A stretch of DNA of 64,000 nucleotides from Parietaria judaica (taxonomy: Eukaryota > Streptophyta > Magnoliopsida > Rosales > Urticaceae), in contig OX940863.1 in assembly GCA_954871525.1 (NCBI GenBank), forward strand, positions 38,364,501-38,428,500. Direction: 5' to 3'. This document shows positions 45,745-58,400 of this stretch, one piece after another. Every line of letters starts with the position of its first letter. Within the stretch, counting starts at the first letter, position 1. The notes beneath the pieces were generated by a model that had not been told where the DNA came from, searched no databases, and saw only the letters and a list, made by a program, of their open reading frames with translations. Made by a program: the position numbers and the translations under genes.

Positions 45745-45850
45745 AATCGCGACCACGTCGCGACGCATCGCGACCAGCCAAGCCACGACGCATCGCGACG
45801 TCCCTGCTCGCGATTTTGGCGACTTTCGTCGCGATCGGTCGCGATTGATT
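45745..45850. repeat. 3' subterminal array of the hAT element
   Basis: Repeated gtcgcgacgcatcgcgac variants and single tcgcga motifs, less regular than the 5' array. Confidence 0.65.
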
Positions 45851-45965
45851 CGTGTACAGCTCTACCCCGAAGACTCGAACCACGCGAAAAGGAGATGCAC
45901 CAGGCTTTTGCCAGACACATGGGGGAACGAGCCGATTAGACTCCGAGAAAAGCGGGAAAGTTGGC

Positions 45966-45976
45966 CTATAAAAGGG
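45966..45976 (+). promoter_or_regulatory. TATA box of the Tat 5' LTR
   Basis: ctataaaaggg. The same motif recurs in the 3' LTR at 62248-62258, and a weaker form in the fragment at about 2478. The hAT insertion lies just upstream and separates it from the upstream LTR part. Confidence 0.6.
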
Positions 45977-46174
45977 AAATAAACACCCGTGTAAGAGGGG
46001 GATTGGGAGCAGAGAGAAGGCAGTGATATACTTGTAAAAGAAAGAAGAGCACGATCGTCAATACAAAAGTCACCCTATTTTTCTATATTTCTCTAGTTAA
46101 TAAACGGAAGGAACCGAGCTCTTCAATTAAGAACAATAGTAATCTTGTGATTGTTGAGCCGTACGAACTCAACA

Positions 46175-46196
46175 GTTTGGTGCCCACCGAGGGTCT
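46175..46196 (+). other. Putative primer-binding region of the Tat element
   Basis: gtttggtgcccaccgagggt follows the LTR end directly. This fits the TTGGCGCCCACCGT-type sequence common after Tat/Athila LTRs; I do not assign the tRNA. Confidence 0.5.
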
Positions 46197-46233
46197 CGGT
46201 TTCTTTCTATCGCAGAGCTAGGCAATTGGAAGA

Positions 46234-48453
46234 ATGGCGACAAATGACAGCCGGGAGCACGCTGAAGAACAGGTAACAGCGACGTCATCGACCAACGTGG
46301 AACACAACCAGGTCACCATGGAGGAGCTCCAACGGTAGCTCGCGGTAACAACTGCGCGAAACCAACAGCTCACTAGCCTGTTGGACCACAACGCAAACGC
46401 AAGAAGGCGATCTCCGTAAAGCCTAGTAGCGGGGGCATCAGCTCCGAGGGGGGAAGATCCCAAGAGAAGGAAAGAGGGCTTAGCGTCCGCGCAATTTGAA
46501 GTAAATCGCGTCCTCTTCCCTTCTTTTGACGTTGCGCTGCGGTGAGAGAACGATGAAATACCCCACCGCGAGAGTGGAACACCACCTCCCTCGTATCGCC
46601 CGGTGCAGGAGCATCACCAGCAGAAGGCGATGACGACGGCTGCGGAAGTAAAGATCCAGGAGCGCGTCGACCGAGACCTCCAGGAGTTGACGTAAAAAAT
46701 GGGGTATGTGACCTCACAGGTGCACAAGGCGACGAGCGCAGCCCCGAAGATCGATAGACTCGTCGAGGAGTCTAGGTTCACCCCCTTCTCGCCAATCATC
46801 AGCAGCATCAGGATCGACGAGATGCCCAAAATTAGGCCAATGACGTACAAAGGGGCTACTAACCCTAACGCCCACGTAAAGGCATTTAGAATCGCGACGG
46901 GGCGAATCAACACACGGGGCCCGGAGCGAGAAGCCATCATGTGCCATCTGTTCGTCGACAGCTTACAAGGATTGGCCCTGGAATGGTTCCCTAGGCTCCC
47001 CTCTAATTCCATCATTTGCTTCGACCATCTCGTTTCCCATTTCTTACGGCATTATTAAATGTACGTACAGAACGAGGTTAGCGTAACTGAACTGTGGCTC
47101 CTGGAGCAAGGAGATGGGGAGACCTTTCGGAAGTTTGTCGGGAGATTCAAGGACGTGATGGTCTGGGTGACAGGGTTAGAGGACGGCGTCGCGATCCAGG
47201 CCATCAAGCATAGCCAGTGGTACGACGCACCATTCCGAGAAGAGCTGATCAATACACGGCCGTCGACGATCGAGGACGCCCTCCATAAGGCATTGATCTT
47301 CATGCAAATAGAAGAAGATAAAGAAACGTTGGGGGCGAAGTATGGATCGAAGGGCAAGGGGAAGCCACAGGAGAAAAAGGAGAGCATGGACATCCCACCA
47401 ATAAAAGCGAGGAAGGAAGAGGAAAGGAAGAGGGATTTCGGTCAGTCGCATGGACGAGAAGGCCAAAGGCAGGCTGTCTACAACGTCGAGGAAAGGCGAG
47501 AGTCGATGGAAGGGGAGCAAGGGCAGAAAGTATGGCCCAGGGACTCGAGTAAATCCTGCAGCTTCCACAGGACAAAAGGACACTCCACGGAAGAATGCGC
47601 CACGCTAAAGAAAAGGCTTGTGGAAAGATGGGCGAAGGGAGAAATGCAATAGATGGACCTAGGCGACCCCTACGAGCCAAGGCAGGATGGTCGACAGCAA
47701 GCTCAACGGGAAGAGCCGCAGCAGAGGAGCGGAGGGGGTAACACTTGGCAAAGTAGGAAACCCCCGGCAGAACAGACGACAGGCCAGCAAGCGGGGCGAG
47801 AGAGCGGCGAGGGCGAACCATCGAGGAGAAGAATCGAGATGATCATGGGAGGATCACATCTATGCAACGACTCTGTTAACAGCATTAAGGCTTATCAAAG
47901 ATGGGCGAGGGACCACAACCGGGGATACGTGATGAGGGAAAGTGTCGGTACTGAAATAGCCTTCGTCGACAACGACGCCTACGCCGACCCTCATTACGAC
48001 GCGCTAGTGCTATCGCTAGGCGTCAGAAACTGCGACGTCGACAGGATACTGGTCGACAACGGGAGCTCCGTCGATGTCATCTTCTACGACGCACTGAAGA
48101 AGATGGACAAAGAGGGAATGGAAATCTAGGGCAAGCCCAGAAACGTCGCGGGGTTCAACGGAGATGTCGCTACGTCATTGGGAACAGTCAGTCTGCTGAT
48201 AAGCGCAGGAAGTGTCAACAAGATGACCACACTGATGGTGCTAGACTGTCCGTCGATTTTTAACATGATCCTCGGACGACCATGGATACATTCCATGAGG
48301 GCAGTCTCGTCGACGTATCACCGGGTCAAATTCCCCGGGAAAGAAGGAAGAGTGGAGGAAATCCAGGGAAACACCGACGCATACCGAGCCTGCTACCTCA
48401 CGAGCTATAAGACGATAGTGCAGGGAGAAGAAAAGAAGAAGGAACGTTTGTAG
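46234..48453 (+). pseudogene. Tat gag and protease, one frame closed by stops
   Basis: A single frame from ATG 46234 (MATNDSREHAEEQ) holds gag and protease with no frameshift that I can see, but with stops at about 46336, 46417, 46543, 46693, 47056, 47650 and 48127. The gag core is at 46800-47330 (MPKIRPMTYKGATNPNAHVK, LEWFPRL, GRFKDVM), a cysteine/histidine motif C-x-x-H (CSFHRTKGHSTEEC) at 47557-47600, and the protease VDNGSSVDVI at 48053-48082, then LGRPWIHSM at about 48271. Most stops sit where Gln or Arg is expected and can be explained by C-to-T change. Gag would form the particle and protease would cut the polyprotein. Confidence 0.85.
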
Positions 48454-48499
48454 CAATTATCACCGCCGATCGTCGACCTGGCGGCACGGTTAGAAAAGG

Positions 48500-50045
48500 G
48501 GCGGCAAGAACGTCGGTACATCAGAAGCAAGGGAAGGGCGCTAGGAGAAAAGAGCGAAGGAAGAAGAGGTGGAGCAAATTTGCATCGCCGACTCGGAGTC
48601 CACTAGAACCGTCGGCATAGGAGTGGGGCTTGACCCAGACATCAGGCGACGACGAATTGAATTCCTAAAGAAGAACAGAAGCTGTTTCGCATGGACCCAC
48701 AAGGATATGCTGGGGATAGACCCGTCGATCATGTCTTATCGGCTCAACACCGATCCAACCCATTGACCGACCAAGCAGAAAAGGAGAAAGCTGGCACCAG
48801 ACCGCAACAAGATCATCAACGACGAGGTGGACAGGCTACTGACGACGGGGGCGATTAGGGAAGTTAAGTACCGTGAATGGTTGGCTAACACCATCGTCGT
48901 GAAGAAGAAGAGCAGGAAATGGCGAGTATGCATGGATTTCACCTACCTCAACAAAGCATGTCCAAAGGACAACTTTTCGATGCCACACATCGATCGACTT
49001 GTGGAAGCCACCCACGGGTATGAGCCGTTAAGCTTCATGGATGCATACTCAGACTACAACCAGATCAAGATGCACCCGGACAACGAAGAAAAGACGGCCT
49101 TCATTAGCGAAAGAGGGACGTATTGCTACAAAGTCATACCCTTCGGGCTGAAGAACGTCGGCGCGACCTATTAGCAGCTGGTGACCAAGATGTTTGGCAA
49201 GTCAATCGGGGAGACAATGGAGGTCTACATCGACGACATGGTGGTGAAGTCCCTAAAAGCTGCAACACATATAGAGCATCTGGCAGACTGGTTCAAGATC
49301 CTCAACCAACATAGGATGAAACTCAACCCCGCCAAATGCACCTTCGGGGTGGCATCCGGGAAGTTCCTTGGTTACATGGTCACACGGCGAGGAATAGAAG
49401 CAGACCCAGATCAAATTGACGCCATCAAAAGCATGCCGTCGCCCCAGAACAAGCGGGAGGTGCAAAAGTTAACCGGAAGAATTGCGGCCCTGAACAGGTT
49501 CATATCCCGCTCGATAGACAAGGCCCTCCTCTTCTACCAGCTGCTCCAAAAGAATAAGAAGTTCGAGTGGAAGGAGGACTGCGAGAACGTTTTCCAGGAG
49601 CTCAAAACTTACCTGTCATTACCGCCCGTGATGGCCAAGCCAGTGCCAGGCGAACCGCTGTTCTTATACGTCGTAGTGTCGGAAGAAGTAGTTAGCGGAG
49701 TACTAGTCAGGGAGGACAAGGGAGAGCAGAAGCCTATCTCTTACATCACTCGAAAGTTCCTCGACGCAGAGAGAAGATACATGCAAATGAAGAAACTAGC
49801 CCTCCCCGTCTTTGAGACGTCGACCAATTGACGACACCATTTCCAGGCTCATTCCATCGTTGTCATGACCGAGAGACCAAAAGGGTCCACCATCAACAGC
49901 CCGAGCCAGTCAGGGAGACTGGCGAAATGGTCAATCCGGCTAGAAGCGTACGACGTCGAGTACCGAGTAAAGACAAGTTTGAAGTCCCAGGTATTGGCAG
50001 ACTTCCTGATCAAACTTCCGACCGGGGCAGGGGCATCGGAATTTG
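48500..50045 (+). pseudogene. Tat reverse transcriptase and RNase H
   Basis: In a different frame from gag-pro. The RT begins near MEQICIADSESTR (48569) and shows RREVKY-like AIREVKYREWLAN, DFTYLNKACPKDNF, SFMDAYSDYNQIKM, PFGLKN and YIDDMVVKS (active-site DD near 49220). It is followed by the connection and RNase H (KCTFGVASGKFLGYMV, FEWKEDCENVFQELK, GVLVREDKGEQKPISYITRK). Stops: TGA 48764-48766, TAG 49172-49174, TGA 49829-49831, each at a Gln or Arg position. The frame is lost at about 50045. Confidence 0.88.
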
Positions 50046-50535
50046 GAGACTGAACGTCGACGGGTCCGCAACATCGCAAGGATCGGGCATCGGAATCAGG
50101 TTGGTCTCGCCTCTGAGAGAATTCGTCGAGAAAGAATGTCGGCTCAGCTACCGCGCCATGAACAACGAAGCCGAATATGAAGCACTCATCGTCAGGATGG
50201 AGTCGGCCCTAGCAATCGGGGTAGATTTCTTGGAAGTCTTCTCGGACTCTCAGTTGGTGGTCAATCAAGTCAACGGGGAATACGAGCGACACGATGAAAG
50301 AATGGGAGCTTACGCTTGGGTCGCTGAGACCCTTTCGAAGAAATTCGCGCGCTTCAGCCTCACCCAAGTGACAAGAGGGGACAACACGTTCGCCGACGCC
50401 CTCACGGGGTTTGGGTCGACGACCGGGGCAGGGGCGCCACAGACTGTCACGGTTGAGACGATCGATAAACCCATCATTCCAAGAGCGGAAAACCCGAAGA
50501 AGAAGAAGAAGACAAGGATCGATGATGGCCACTAA
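50040..50535 (+). pseudogene. Second (Tat-type) RNase H module
   Basis: WRLNVDGSATSQGSGIGI, NNEAEYEALIVRMESAL, EVFSDSQLVVNQVNG and TRGDNTFADALTG give the D-E-D-D RNase H set. A duplicated RNase H placed before integrase marks the Tat lineage. It lies one frame off the RT and ends at TAA near 50533. Confidence 0.82.
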
Positions 50536-50964
50536 GACGAACCAGCAAGCAACACCGAACTGTTTAACATCGAAGGCGACGACCAGGGGGCACAATAGGA
50601 GAGGAGCAGGATGTGGTTAATGACGATGAAGGAGACGACTGGCGGACTCCCCTCGCTAAATACATTCTCGATGAAACTCTGCCCGATGACCGACAGGAGG
50701 CGAGAAAGATCAAGACGAAGAGTTCAAGGTACGTCGGCTGCAGCTAAGGCTATACAAACACAACTTCACCGGCCCTTATCTAAGATTCCTTGGAAGAAGA
50801 GAAGCTGAACATGTGCTACGAGAGGTGCATGAAGGGGAATGCGGGAACCACTCCGACGGTCGATAACTCCTAAGGAAAATCATGAGGCAGGGCTTCTTCT
50901 GGGATACCATGGCCGCCGACTGCAACGATCACGCCAGGAAATGCGACAAATGCCAACGTCACGC
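50536..50964 (+). pseudogene. Linker and integrase zinc finger, cut by the solo LTR
   Basis: After a poorly conserved linker, 50745-50964 encodes LYKHNFTGPYLRF and the H-H-C-C finger (HEGECGNHSDGR, a TAA stop at the next codon, then [14 protein letters not shown]). The solo LTR at 50965 splits the gene here; integrase resumes at 53711. Confidence 0.75.
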
Positions 50965-52906
50965 TGTTGGACATGTGTCCTTAAACAAGATGTTTTTTAT
51001 CCATTTGTAAAAGATTATGACAAGTCGTTGAATAAAAGATGGTGCTTATTATGTTAATCTTATTATAGTTTCTGGCAGAGTAAAATAGAATGTTTGATCC
51101 TTAGTTCATAATGGATGCAATTATGTTATTATTATCACAACAGAGTCAATGAGAGGAAGAATTAATAATAATAAATGAACTTAAAATGTCCGTGACCTGA
51201 TTAAATTGGTGGGAGCCCATTAATCGTATAAGGTCATTAATGTGACTAAGTGACAATCCTATTCTGGATTTTGTGTGTGTCACACTCACTAGAAGTGCAT
51301 TAAGTATGAAGTGTCTTCATACTGGACTGGACCTGACTTAAACTCCGGAAGTTATCATATAAGACCGTCACTGATAACTTGGAGTTGAGTCACTACTAAA
51401 TAATCATATGGATATTCGATCTAAGTCCTGAGTGATCTTGAGTCCGAGCTGATGGCTTGATTGTTCTTTGATTTAATTGTTAAAGAACACAATATATTAC
51501 CGTTGTTCCCAACACTATTATTTTGGGAACATGATAGTCAGCAGTAATGGTAGCTTGGTCATAGACATGGGCATCACACAGCTCTCTTCAGAGTCATGAT
51601 GATTCCCTTGATTGTCGGTGGTGAGAAGTGAGAGGTACCCGTGCGCAACTTATGAATCGAAACCATAAGTGGGTTACTCATAATATTACTGACTGAGTCA
51701 AGGATGAAAATGCAATGAGGGGCATAACGGTAGAAACCGCCTGCTCGTGTGTGGATCATCAAGTGAAAGATCAATAACCCGAATTTGATTGTATCAATGG
51801 ACACCCTTCTGTAATAAAGGAAATAATATATACTGTATCACTAAAGAGTGCAGTCTCGGATTTATAGTGGAATAACACCGAGGTTTGACGAACAACCTAG
51901 CAGTTCGTTGGAGCTTAAGTGATACGGGTCCATGGTCCCAGGATAGCTCCGTAACGGATGATACGTACATGATAGGAACATTTTGAGATGTTTAATTATT
52001 TGGTAAGACTTATAAAACTAAAGTCTGTGACAGGCATCAGATAGTTTTATCAGTTGCGTGGCAAAAGTACCATATCTTGGTAACCGAAATAAACTGAAAA
52101 AAGAAAGTAGAAATTGGATTTTCTGTCAACATTAAGGTTGTTGGAAATTAAATTCTAAGAAACTTTGCTTTTGTAACCGAGTCATTTCCTCGTATGGTTT
52201 GTGATTTAGAGAATTTCTAAGTTATTGATCGTTTCGGTAAACTATGAAATTAAATCACATGTCATGAATTTAAATGATTGTGTGGTACCATGACATTTAA
52301 ATGTGTGATATGGAGATCAGAGGATATTAATATAATTTAATTATTTGGATTTAATTATTAATATCTTATTAATAATTAATAGATTTATATTAATATATAA
52401 ATAATATATATTTATATATATTATATAATGTGTAAATCGAATTATGCCTTGGAATGCGGAACAATATAACATTCGAATAGATAGATTTTGGTCTTTTCAT
52501 AATTGCGGCATAAGTACCAAATATTTTGGTATTTGAGAAAAACCCTAAAATCAATTTAATCCATTGGATCGGTTAGGATTTAATATCAACCATTGGATTA
52601 AGATAATTGATTTTAACCCTAAATATAATTCGAAATTAATAGCTTGGTGACCAAACTTAATTTTTTGAATTTATATAATTAATAGTATCCGTTCGATCGG
52701 TTTAAGATTTAATCTTTACCGTCAGATTTAAAATTAATTTATTATATATTTTATATAATTTTCGAATTATGGATATGGATAAAATCGAATTAGGGCTTTT
52801 ACCAAGTCTTTAGATATTTGATTTCATCCTAAATTAATTTGATCCATTAGATCGGTTTATGATTTATCTCAACCGCTGGATCTAGATAATTAAAATTCGT
52901 AATTTA

Positions 52907-52949
<43 letters not shown>

Positions 52950-53710
52950 ACAAGAGGATAAGATTGGATTTTTGATTTTATCCAAGTCTTTCTTATTTAA
53001 TTAAATTCCTAATTAATTATATCCCTTGGATTTGGATAAGATTAAATCTAGACCATTGGATTGAAATAATTAATTATATTTAATTATAGATTTCGAATTT
53101 TAGGGGACGGAATTTCTCTAATTCGGTTACAGTCTGAGCCTATAAATAGGGAGCTCATTCTACACATTTTTAACACCTTTCCCTAGAGAAAAATTCGAAC
53201 TCTCCCTCTCCTTAAGGGTCTGCGAATTTTTCCTCTGATCTCTCTCTGGTTCGGCTTAAGAGACTTAGTTCTCCGGAAGCTTAAAAAGAACCATCAGTTT
53301 AAATTTTGCAACGGGGTCTTGCCGGCAAAGCCCACGCCTCGGTACGAGGAATCCATGAGAATATCCCGAAAGATCACGGGTATTTCCCTCATCACCGGCG
53401 GAGCCCTATCAAGTTTAGAACGCGCAGCCGGAAGTCGACAATTGAGGTACGGCCTTATGCATTGGGCTAATAAATGCGACCATTTACTGCTTTCTATTTA
53501 TTTTCTATAAGACTAGATTATTAATAATGATTTATGAATATTAAATTATCTAATATTTATCAGATCTTGTAATATGGTTATTATACGATGTTCAGACCGT
53601 TGGTCGGTTAACATGTTTTCCGCTTAAAATAATTTGTTAAATGTTACCAGGACGGTTCGGCGGTATAATTCGCGATAATATTAACGGGATCCGAGGCGTG
53701 ATCCCTAACA
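50965..53710 (+). mobile_element. Solo LTR (~2.75 kb) inside integrase
   Basis: TG...CA ends tgttggacatgtg...ccctaaca and the perfect TSD cacgc (50960-50964 and 53711-53715). A TATA box (gcctataaataggg) is at 53139-53152, followed by a pyrimidine-rich leader, and there is a TA microsatellite at 52908-52947. No coding domain. The 5' part shares gaagtgtcttcatactgga and the tgttggacat start with the solo LTR at 59579, so the two are related long-LTR elements, probably Copia. Confidence 0.85.
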
Positions 53711-54631
53711 CACGCCCCCTTCATCAATTTCCCGACAGAAGAACTCTAAGTGGTCTTCGTCCCATGCCCATTCATGAAGTGGTCGATGGACATCGTCGGG
53801 CCCATGCCCATCGGAAAGAGGCAGAAACGGTTCATGCTGGTGGTGACGGATTTCTTCACCAAATGGACGGAAGCCGAGTCCTACGCCAATATTAAGGACT
53901 CCGACGTAGAAAGCTACATTTGGAAGAATATTATCATCCGGTTTGGGTTACCGAGTGAAATCATCACCGACAACGGACCACAATTCATTTCGAAGCGATT
54001 CCACGACTTCAGCAAAAGGTGGAATGTTAAGCTGAACACCTCGACGCCTCGATACCCACAAGGCAATGGGAACACCGAGGCAGTCAATAGAACAATCGTC
54101 AACACCATCAAGAAGAGGCTCGACGAAAAGAAGGGACTCTGGCCGGAAAAGTTACCTGGAGTTTTATGGGCATACCGGACAACACCTCATTTGGCAACGG
54201 GAGAATCTCCCTTTGCCCTGGCCTTCGGAGTCGAGGCAGTGACCCCCACCGAAGTAGGGATTTTAAGCCTTAGGCGGGCAACGGCCCCGCATAACGAGGA
54301 GGCAAATGAGGAAAACTTGCGACACCATCTCGATCAAGTCGACGAAAGGCGAGAACAGGCGAGCATACATATCGCCAAATACCAGAACACGATCGCCTGC
54401 CACTACAACAAGAAAGTTAAGCCAAGAATATTCCGGGTGGGGGAGTTAGTTCTCCGATTGGTTTTCCAGAACACGGCGGAGATCAATGCCGGCAAACTCG
54501 GCCAGAGCTGGGAAGGCCCTTACCTCGTCACAGGGATCATCAAGCCTGGTGTCTACGAGCTCCAGAACTCTGAAGGCACCAAGGTAATACGAAGTTGGAA
54601 CGTGAAACCCCTGAAGAAGTATTATCAGTAG
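53711..54631 (+). pseudogene. Tat integrase core and C-terminus
   Basis: Open from about 53750 to TAA near 54629. Core triad: WSMDIVGPMP, then ITDNGPQF, then the NTEAVNR glutamate; C-terminal GELVLRLVFQNTAEINAGKLGQ. The segment is well kept, but its finger domain is separated by the solo LTR and a TAA stop near 53747. Confidence 0.88.
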
Positions 54632-54783
54632 CAAAGCAGCGCCGAAAGCATGAAGCGCAACAGCCTTGATACTACTAAAATAATTGTACACTGGCCCTAA
54701 AAACGGGATGGCCTCCGATTTCGAAATAGAGATTCTCATTTTGTGACAAAGTATGCATATATATATATATATATATATAAAAC

Positions 54784-55345
54784 ACGGCTAAGTATGTCCT
54801 TGGTTGACGGTGCATCGACGCCTAAACACCGAAACTACCCAAGGCTCCTGGACACTGCCGGCACGACGGTAAAACCAGCGACGCCACCAAAAAAAAAACG
54901 GCTAGGTATGGCCTTGGTTGACGGTGCATCGACGCCTAAACACCGAAACTACCCAAGGCTCCTGGACACTGCCGGCACGACGGTAAGACCAGCGATGCCA
55001 CTAAAAAAAAACGGCTAGGTATGGCCTTGGTTGACGGTGCATCGACGCCTAAACACCGAAACTACCTAAGGCTCTTGCCACTGCCGGCACGACTGTAAGA
55101 CCAGCGACGCCACATAAATAAAACACGGCTAGGTATGGCCTTGGTTGACGGTGCATCGACGCCTAAACACCGAAACTACCCAAGGCTCCTGGACACTGCC
55201 GGCACGACGGTAAGACCAGCGATGCCACAAAAAAAACACGGCTAGGTATGGCCTTGGTTGACGGTGCATCGACGCCTAAACACCGAAACTACCTAAGGCT
55301 CCTGGACACTGCCGGCACGACGGTAAGAAAAGCGACGCAAAAATA
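54784..55345. repeat. Five tandem copies of a ~114-bp unit between pol and the antisense ORF
   Basis: Units start acggctaggtatggccttgg at about 54784, 54898, 55011, 55125 and 55238. They end in A-rich spacers of variable length; identity between units is very high. Preceded by a TA microsatellite (54756-54779). Tat elements are known for tandem repeats in this 3' region. Confidence 0.93.
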
Positions 55346-55446
55346 AATAAATAAATAAATATCGAGGGAGGATACATACATGTATCTAATACCAACTCGC
55401 AAAGATTGAAAACCCAAATGAATATATTCATAACATCGGAATATGT

Positions 55447-58400
55447 TTACAAAGTTACAGGACTCGACTCGACGAGCTTGGCGCTCCGCTGAGTGAGATC
55501 CAGGAAACAAACCGAGTACCAGGCTCGGACGCCCAAAAGGCCCTGGTTTCTACTCAGTTTGTTGCCAAATATCTCAATCCGCGACAGCACACGTGGAGCT
55601 AGCAGACCGGCGCTCTTCTTCAAAAAATCAGTAGCATCCACAAAGCCTTCGGCAGGGGCTACTTGGCAAACTCGACTCGACGAGCGTGGCACTCCGCTGA
55701 GTGAGATCCAGGAAACAATGTCTCGCACAAAGCCTTGCACCTGATCGGGCGCCTTTCGCTCTTCGGCAGGAACAGGCTGGGTCTGCTCCTGAGCCGAGGC
55801 AGGCAAGGTCCTTTGCTTCTCGGCCAGGAAAGGCTCAATCCGCTCTTGATCCGAGGCAGGCAATGTCTCCAACTCCTCGGCCGGAGCAAGCTCGGTCTGC
55901 TCCGAGGCTAGGGCAGGCAGTGTCGCTTGCTCCTCGGCTGAGGAACGACCGGCGCGCTCCTTGAACAAACTAGACATGACGATAAGGTTGAAGCCATACT
56001 CGCCCTGCAACGCAGAGACAAGAGAAGGATTATCCAGCTCCAAGGTCGCCAACCGCTGGTCGTCGACGCTCGGAGAATCGTACAGGGATAGAGGAGGAGA
56101 GTCAGGATCCTTGGCAACTCTCCACTCCAGCTCAGTCACATCGTTGGTATACTCCTCGCGAAGAGCATACCACAACTGGAGCCGGGCTCGGAGATCCTCT
56201 ATCGTCGCCTCGGCTGGAAGGCCCTCGACCAGAATAATGTTAGCCCGACACCCAGCGAGGAGACGATGAGCATCGACAGAATCGTCGAGCACCTCGAACC
56301 TCCCCCGCAGACGGTCGAGCTTAGCGGAGGCATTCTGAAACATGCCCTGACGGGCATGCTTCTCCTCGGCGGCCTCCGTCCTCGCTGACTCCAGCTCCTC
56401 AGTAACGGTGTTGAGCGCCGACTGAGCCTGTCTCAGCTGGAAAGACAGCTCCTTAACCCAGTAGGCTAGGCAATCCTCCTCAGTGGGCGACGATCCCACG
56501 ACTCAGCAATTTGGGAAAGGCGTTCGGATTTGGCCCGAAGCTCCAATCCAAGATTCTGCTCGACAAGGCAGTAACGCTCCCGCTCCTCGGCGAGCTGGTC
56601 CTCGCCAACGGCGAAGAGTCATTCATGTTCATTCAGCCTGGCCTCAACCGACTGACGGAGCGCCACCTCTGCCTCGAGCTTGGAGCTCGTCTCCCCCAGT
56701 GAAGCTGTCGCTGCTCTCAGCTTTGCGACGGAGTCATCGGCCTCCTCGCGAGCCCTCCGCTCATTAGAGATGGCCCTCTCAAGATGACCCTGGGCGTCGG
56801 CGAGCTTCAACGAAAGCTCACGCAATCTAACCGACGCCTCCGCCGTGGCATCACGCTCGGAGATAAACAGATCATTCGCCTGGGCAACGCTCCGAAGAAT
56901 ATCCCCGAAAAAGGCGGTATAACCCTCCTATTCGTCAATAGGCCTAGCGTCACCTTGAAAACCGGGAGGCGCCAAGGATAAATGCCTACAAACGGAGACC
57001 GAATTGGCCGACCAGTCTTCAAAAGACGAGTTGGCAATTGGGGTGAGAGGAAAGCGGGCGGCAACACCAAAGCAAGGAACCGTCTTCCCAAAGCCCGGGG
57101 AAGGAAGAGAATGAGACAAACCCGAAGAAGAGGACCCGTCACCACGAGGAGACGAAACACGAGCCCCCGATGGCGCAATGGGAACGCTGATGGGAATCAT
57201 CGGCGGCGGCGGCGGGGCCAGTTGAGCTGTCTCAGGACCAACGGCTGCTGGCGCGAATAGCGCCAGAGCATTCCCGGGGGCGGCCGCAGCAGACGTACCA
57301 CCGGGGATACCGGCCGGGGAAGAGACCACCTCCACGACATCGGCTAAAACCTCTGAGGCAGTCACGCGAACCTCGGAAGGATACGAGGGCTCTCCGGGAG
57401 CGTCGTCTCTTACCTCTTCTTGGTCGACGAGAGGAAGGGCAGACAAGGAGGAAGCCTCCTCCGGCAAAAGGGTCGGGGCGGCAACGTCACCAGGCGCCAC
57501 CACGGAAGCAGGCATGGGAGAGGTACCGCTGGTCCTCGGTGAGGAGACATCCTCTGGCCGCGGCGAAGGCGTTTCGCCTCGATCCTTGTCCTTGGAACGG
57601 GTACATCTCGCATTTCCTCGAGCTGAGGCTCAGCCAACGAGGGTCGGGAGGAAGACTCAGGAGTCTCGTCGGTAGCCATAGGCAAGGAAGCCTTCGGTTG
57701 AGCGATAGCTGGAACAAATGAGTCAACAAAGTCGACCCTCGGCTTCCTAACAGGTGCGGGGTGTGTCTCGTTACCCTGACGAGCAACCGACGACATGGCT
57801 AGCCGAGATGACTCAACATCAGAAGACCCCGCGGCAGGAACGGTGACCCTCGGCCTCTTTGGGGCTGGAGCCTCGTGCGCCTCCTCAGCCGGCCATCTAC
57901 CTGAAGAAACCTCCACCGGAGAAGTCTTGATCCGAGGAGCAGAGCCATCAAAGTCTGCTCTGGTTTTCTTCGACTTCTTCACCGGGCAGCTCCCTTCAGC
58001 TGGCCGATCCTCCGGCTTAACCACGCGAGAAAACCCCTTCGGGAGGAGAGAGGCCGGGGGAGGGCCAAGAATCATCACCTCTCGGAACACGCCAGAGCTC
58101 CGTATCCAGTCGTCGCTGAAATCCCGAGACCAATCATAGCGACGGTTGGCAAGAAGGGCCCAGTGCAGCGCTTGGAAACGCGTGTCGTCACCTTCGGGTT
58201 TGAACTTTGGCACATCGACAACCCACTCAAGAGGGAAATTGGCGTAATTAAGGCCGAAGGTGCGGGATTTCACCCGCACGAAGAAGTACTTGTTCTCCCA
58301 GGAAGACTCCTTGCTCGGCGTGTTCATCAAAATGTTCCCCTGAAGTAGACGCGGTGCCATGAATCTCCCTAGATTCCGGGGATTTTGGGACAGTAGGAAG

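Larger units (their letters stand above)
41434..45864 (+). mobile_element. hAT transposon (Ac-like, near-autonomous)
   Basis: 4431 bp with short inverted ends tagagctgtgca / tgtacagctcta and a perfect 8-bp TSD ccccgaag (41426-41433 and 45865-45872). The Tat 3' LTR at about 62147-62154 has a single uninterrupted ccccgaag, which is the unoccupied site. Both ends carry arrays of tcgcgacg motifs. Inside is one two-exon transposase gene, spoiled only by a 1-base deletion in a G run. Confidence 0.95.
40841..46174 (+). repeat. 5' LTR of the Tat element, interrupted by a hAT transposon
   Basis: LTR halves are 40841-41433 and 45865-46174 (the 8-bp hAT TSD is counted twice). It carries the 29-bp minisatellite (40950-41265), repeated gggacgagcatttaatg blocks (41340-41410) and a TATA box ctataaaaggg at 45966-45976, after which transcription would start. 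Confidence 0.92.

Noticed and set aside
49828..50053. A possible programmed frameshift between RT/RNase H and the second RNase H
   Set aside because: The frame change falls in a decayed element with many stops and no slippery site was evident, so a mutational indel is simpler.
54784..55345. CRISPR-like array
   Set aside because: Units are contiguous tandem repeats separated only by A-rich tails with no unique spacers, in plant DNA inside a retrotransposon.
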